A stretch of 64,000 nt of DNA, from the NCBI RefSeq assembly GCF_024679095.1, contig NC_066577.1, forward strand, positions 373,255 to 437,254, read 5' to 3'. This DNA comes from Eriocheir sinensis (lineage: Eukaryota; Arthropoda; Malacostraca; Decapoda; Varunidae). The translations under genes and the position numbers were made by a program. Positions 61,537 to 64,000 of the stretch are shown piece after piece. The first letter of the stretch is position 1. Each line of letters starts with the position of its first letter. The notes beneath the pieces are model-generated. The model was not told the DNA's origin. It searched no databases and was given only the letters and a program-made list of their open reading frames with translations.

Positions 61537-63984
61537 TTATTGTTCATAACTTTGCAATAAAGATGATTTAATTTTGCCTTTAAATGTATTAATAGAAGTG
61601 AGTGATTTAATATTCTGTGGGAGGTTGTTCCAGTGTGTGACGCCCCGCACACTCACACTGCGCTGAGCCTGGACAGTGCGACAGTACGGTACTCTTAGGT
61701 CATGTGGTCGTCTTGTGTTGATGTTATGAGACAGTGGCTGGAATATGTTGGTGGGATACACATGTAATGCTTTGAACACAAATAAACAAGTCTGAAGTAA
61801 TATAAGATCTGGTAATTTGAGAAGCTTGTAGTCACAAAAGAGAGGGTTGGTATGTTCATATTTTGATTTATATGACATTACCCTAATAACTTTTTTCTGT
61901 GCAACAAATAGTTGGTCTATAAGTGTTTTGAATGCTCCTCCCCAAACTGCTAAACAATACAATAACACTGGATATACAGTAGAATAATATATTAGTTTTA
62001 GGGAATCTTTAGTTACATTATTTCTAATTCTATATATTACACCTGTGACTTGAGATATTCTAATACAAACTTGCTGTAGGTGAGCTTTCCACGTTAGGTT
62101 TTCGTCAATTGTTACACCTAGGAATTTTATGTTGTTGACTCGACTCAATGATTTATTATTTAATTGTACATCAATATTGTCTTGAATTGAATGTATGGAA
62201 CTAGATAGCATATAGAATGTCTTTGAAATATTTAGTGTTAATTTATTAGCAGTAATCCAATTTGATACATTTATTAGTTCTTTATTTAGAATTGCTATAA
62301 TATCTTTAATGTTGTGACCCTGTACATATATTGTGGCATCATCTGCAAACAACAAAATTTTTAATTTAGTACTTGTGTATATTATATCATTGACATATAT
62401 TAAAAAGAGAATTGGTCCCAGAATAGACCCTTGTGGAACACCGCACCTGACCGTACTGTAGGAAGAAGATTTGTTATTGTATACTGTAAATTGTGTTCTG
62501 GAGGACAAATTGCTTTTTAAAAAAAATTATGAGCTTTTCCACGTATGCCATATATACTTAATTTATGCAGCAAAATGTGATGGGATATGGTATCAAAAGC
62601 CTTACTTAGGTCACAAAACACTGTAATTTGATTACTTTTATTATCTAATGTATCATGAATACTTTGGCAAAGTTGGTGAATAGCTAGTTCAGTGGAGTAA
62701 TTGGATCTAAAGCCATACTGACAGTCGGTTAAAAGTGAAAATTTTGTGAAGTAGTCAATCAATCTAATGGCAATTAATTTTTCAAATATTTTGCTAATGC
62801 TTGGAAGGATAGAAACCGGCCTGTAATTATTATATATAATTAGATTTTTCACCTTTCTTAAATATTGGTATCACTTTTGCTACTTGCAATTGTTTAGGAA
62901 AGTAACCCTCTGTAAAACATTTATTTATAATGAACTTTAAAAATGGAGAAATTTCAGTAGTACATTCCTTAAGTACTTTTACACTGATGTCATCAAACCC
63001 CGGAGACGTAACTTTTAGATTATTTATAACATCCTTAATTTCTTGCTCTGTTGTGGGTTTAAGAAAGAATGAGAAAGGGACTGGCTCTGGAAGAAAGGAC
63101 TCAAATGAAACTGAAGGTGGACCGATATCTGAAGCTAATTTGCTACCAATATTCGTGAAGTAGTTATTAAATTCGTCTGCAATATCGCTGTCATTAGATA
63201 CAGTTTTATCTTGAAAATTCATTGAAGTTGGCAATGTAGATCTATTTATCCCCATTAAGTAATGTAAAGTTTTCCATGTTTTTTTAGAGTCACCTGATTG
63301 TTCACAAATTTTTTCTTTAAAGTAATTCTCTTTGGCTGTCCTTATTATTGATGTCAACGTATTCCTATATCGTTTAAATATTGTTTCATAGGTTAGTGGC
63401 CATTTTGCGTATAACTTTTGTAACTTGTTACGATGTTTTATTGACTTTATTAAACCTGGAGTTATGTATTGCTTGCCAAAATGTTTTTCTTTAACCAAAA
63501 ATTATTTTATTGGGAAATTAATGTTATATAGTCTCTTGAATGTGTCCATGTAGAAATTAAATATATTTTCAGTTCCTTCATTATTAGCTACTTCTAAATC
63601 CCACCTAATTTTTTTTACTTCTTCTCTGAAAGTTGCAATTTTATCATTGGTAATAATTCTCTTTGTTACATGCACATATGATATATTGTTAAGGGCAAGT
63701 GTAGAAAAAAGACCAAATACCGGGAAGTGGTCACTGATTGATGAATAAAATATACCACTTTTCGTATAATTGTGAATGTCATTTGACCATATATGATCAA
63801 TTAATGTTGCAGAGGTAGAGGTTACTCTGGTTGGCTTTAAAATACTTTGAAATAATTTGTAGGAATGGAACATATTAATGTATGAAATGGTATTGTTATT
63901 GGCATTTAACAGGTTAACATTAAAATCTCCCATCAAATAACATGGTAAACTAAGATTAGATACATAATCTAAAATTTGTTCCAT
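61537..63984 (-). pseudogene. LINE-C ORF2 (endonuclease-reverse transcriptase), lightly damaged
   Basis: Minus strand from 63984: endonuclease YLMGDFNVNLL, LKPTRVTSTSATLIDHIWSN and SDHFPVF, then an in-frame TAA at 63502-63504 followed directly by FLVKEKHFGKQYITPGL. RT: TSPGFDDISVKVLK, VAKVIPIFKKGEKS, a frameshift at TATATA near 62845, NNYRPVSILPSISKIFEKL, DCQYGFRSNYSTELAI, VFCDLSKAFDTISH, GIRGKAHNFF, a break in an A/T run near 62515, CGVPQGSILGPILFLIYVNDI and the catalytic LLFADDATIY. Then FLGVTIDENLTWKAH and the C-terminus WNNLPQNIKSLTSINTFKGK, stop at 61537-61539. The frame is open beyond 63984 to the window edge. One stop and two small frameshifts, with all catalytic motifs intact, suggest a fairly young copy. 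Confidence 0.9.
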
Positions 63985-64000
63985 TGATTCAAAAAAATCA

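Larger units (their letters stand above)
60684..64000 (-). mobile_element. Jockey/CR1-group LINE (LINE-C), runs off the right edge
   Basis: Minus-strand element whose 3' tail is three ATATTG-type hexamers at 60684-60702 next to AATAAA (minus strand, about 60706-60711), followed by a 3' UTR of about 0.8 kb that includes a CATA-rich microsatellite. ORF2 occupies 61537 to the window edge. The 5' part lies outside the window, so full length cannot be judged. The clade is uncertain within the jockey/CR1 group. Confidence 0.85.

Overview
The window is eukaryotic repeat DNA and I find no convincing host gene in it. CR1/L2- and jockey-type non-LTR retrotransposons, a tRNA-derived SINE, a PIF/Harbinger transposon, very long dinucleotide and trinucleotide microsatellites, and kilobase minisatellites together point to an arthropod. 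A decapod crustacean (crab- or shrimp-like) is my best guess from this repeat character; it is an inference, not something the sequence proves.

Layout, left part (0-25.7 kb). 0.3-2.4 kb is a nest of DNA transposons: a Harbinger copy with a broken transposase and a perfect-ended hairpin MITE sit between two long inverted arms. A SINE with a perfect 13-bp target duplication lies at 4.4-4.7 kb. From 5.1 to 8.2 kb are decayed CR1-like LINE pieces on the minus strand, one with a (TA)n tract expanded inside its reverse transcriptase. From 9.57 to 14.67 kb one LINE is interrupted at its stop codon by a second, CR1-like LINE that keeps an open reverse-transcriptase frame. From 14.7 to 25.7 kb come microsatellites, a pogo/jerky-like transposase remnant, two LINE 3' ends lying tail to tail at 18.5 kb, a third LINE fragment at 20.6-21.2 kb and a purine-rich tract of about 1.9 kb.

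Middle (25.7-43.9 kb). This is an almost unbroken series of unrelated tandem arrays: 29-35 bp units, 31-bp units, two 28-bp families separated by six copies of a conserved block of about 170 bp, a 24-bp GC-rich array split in two by a 5.4-kb array of 30-bp units, TTC/GTC triplets, units of about 46 bp, and (TA)n.

Right part (44-64 kb). More microsatellites, a decayed LINE ORF1 with PHD-like and CCHC fingers, and a (AAT)n tract of about 525 bp. Then comes an 11.2-kb array of a 28-bp monomer interrupted once by a short LINE fragment. A LINE running off the right edge ends its 3' tail exactly at the array.

The genes do not form a pathway; they are self-mobilising elements in different states of decay. 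The most interesting signals are structural: the 28-bp satellite touches the ends of three different LINE families, the same LINE/satellite junction occurs twice, one satellite sits inside another, and the 28-bp array is stop-free in the minus-strand frames over thousands of bases. Several of these could also reflect assembly error in repeats, which I cannot test here.
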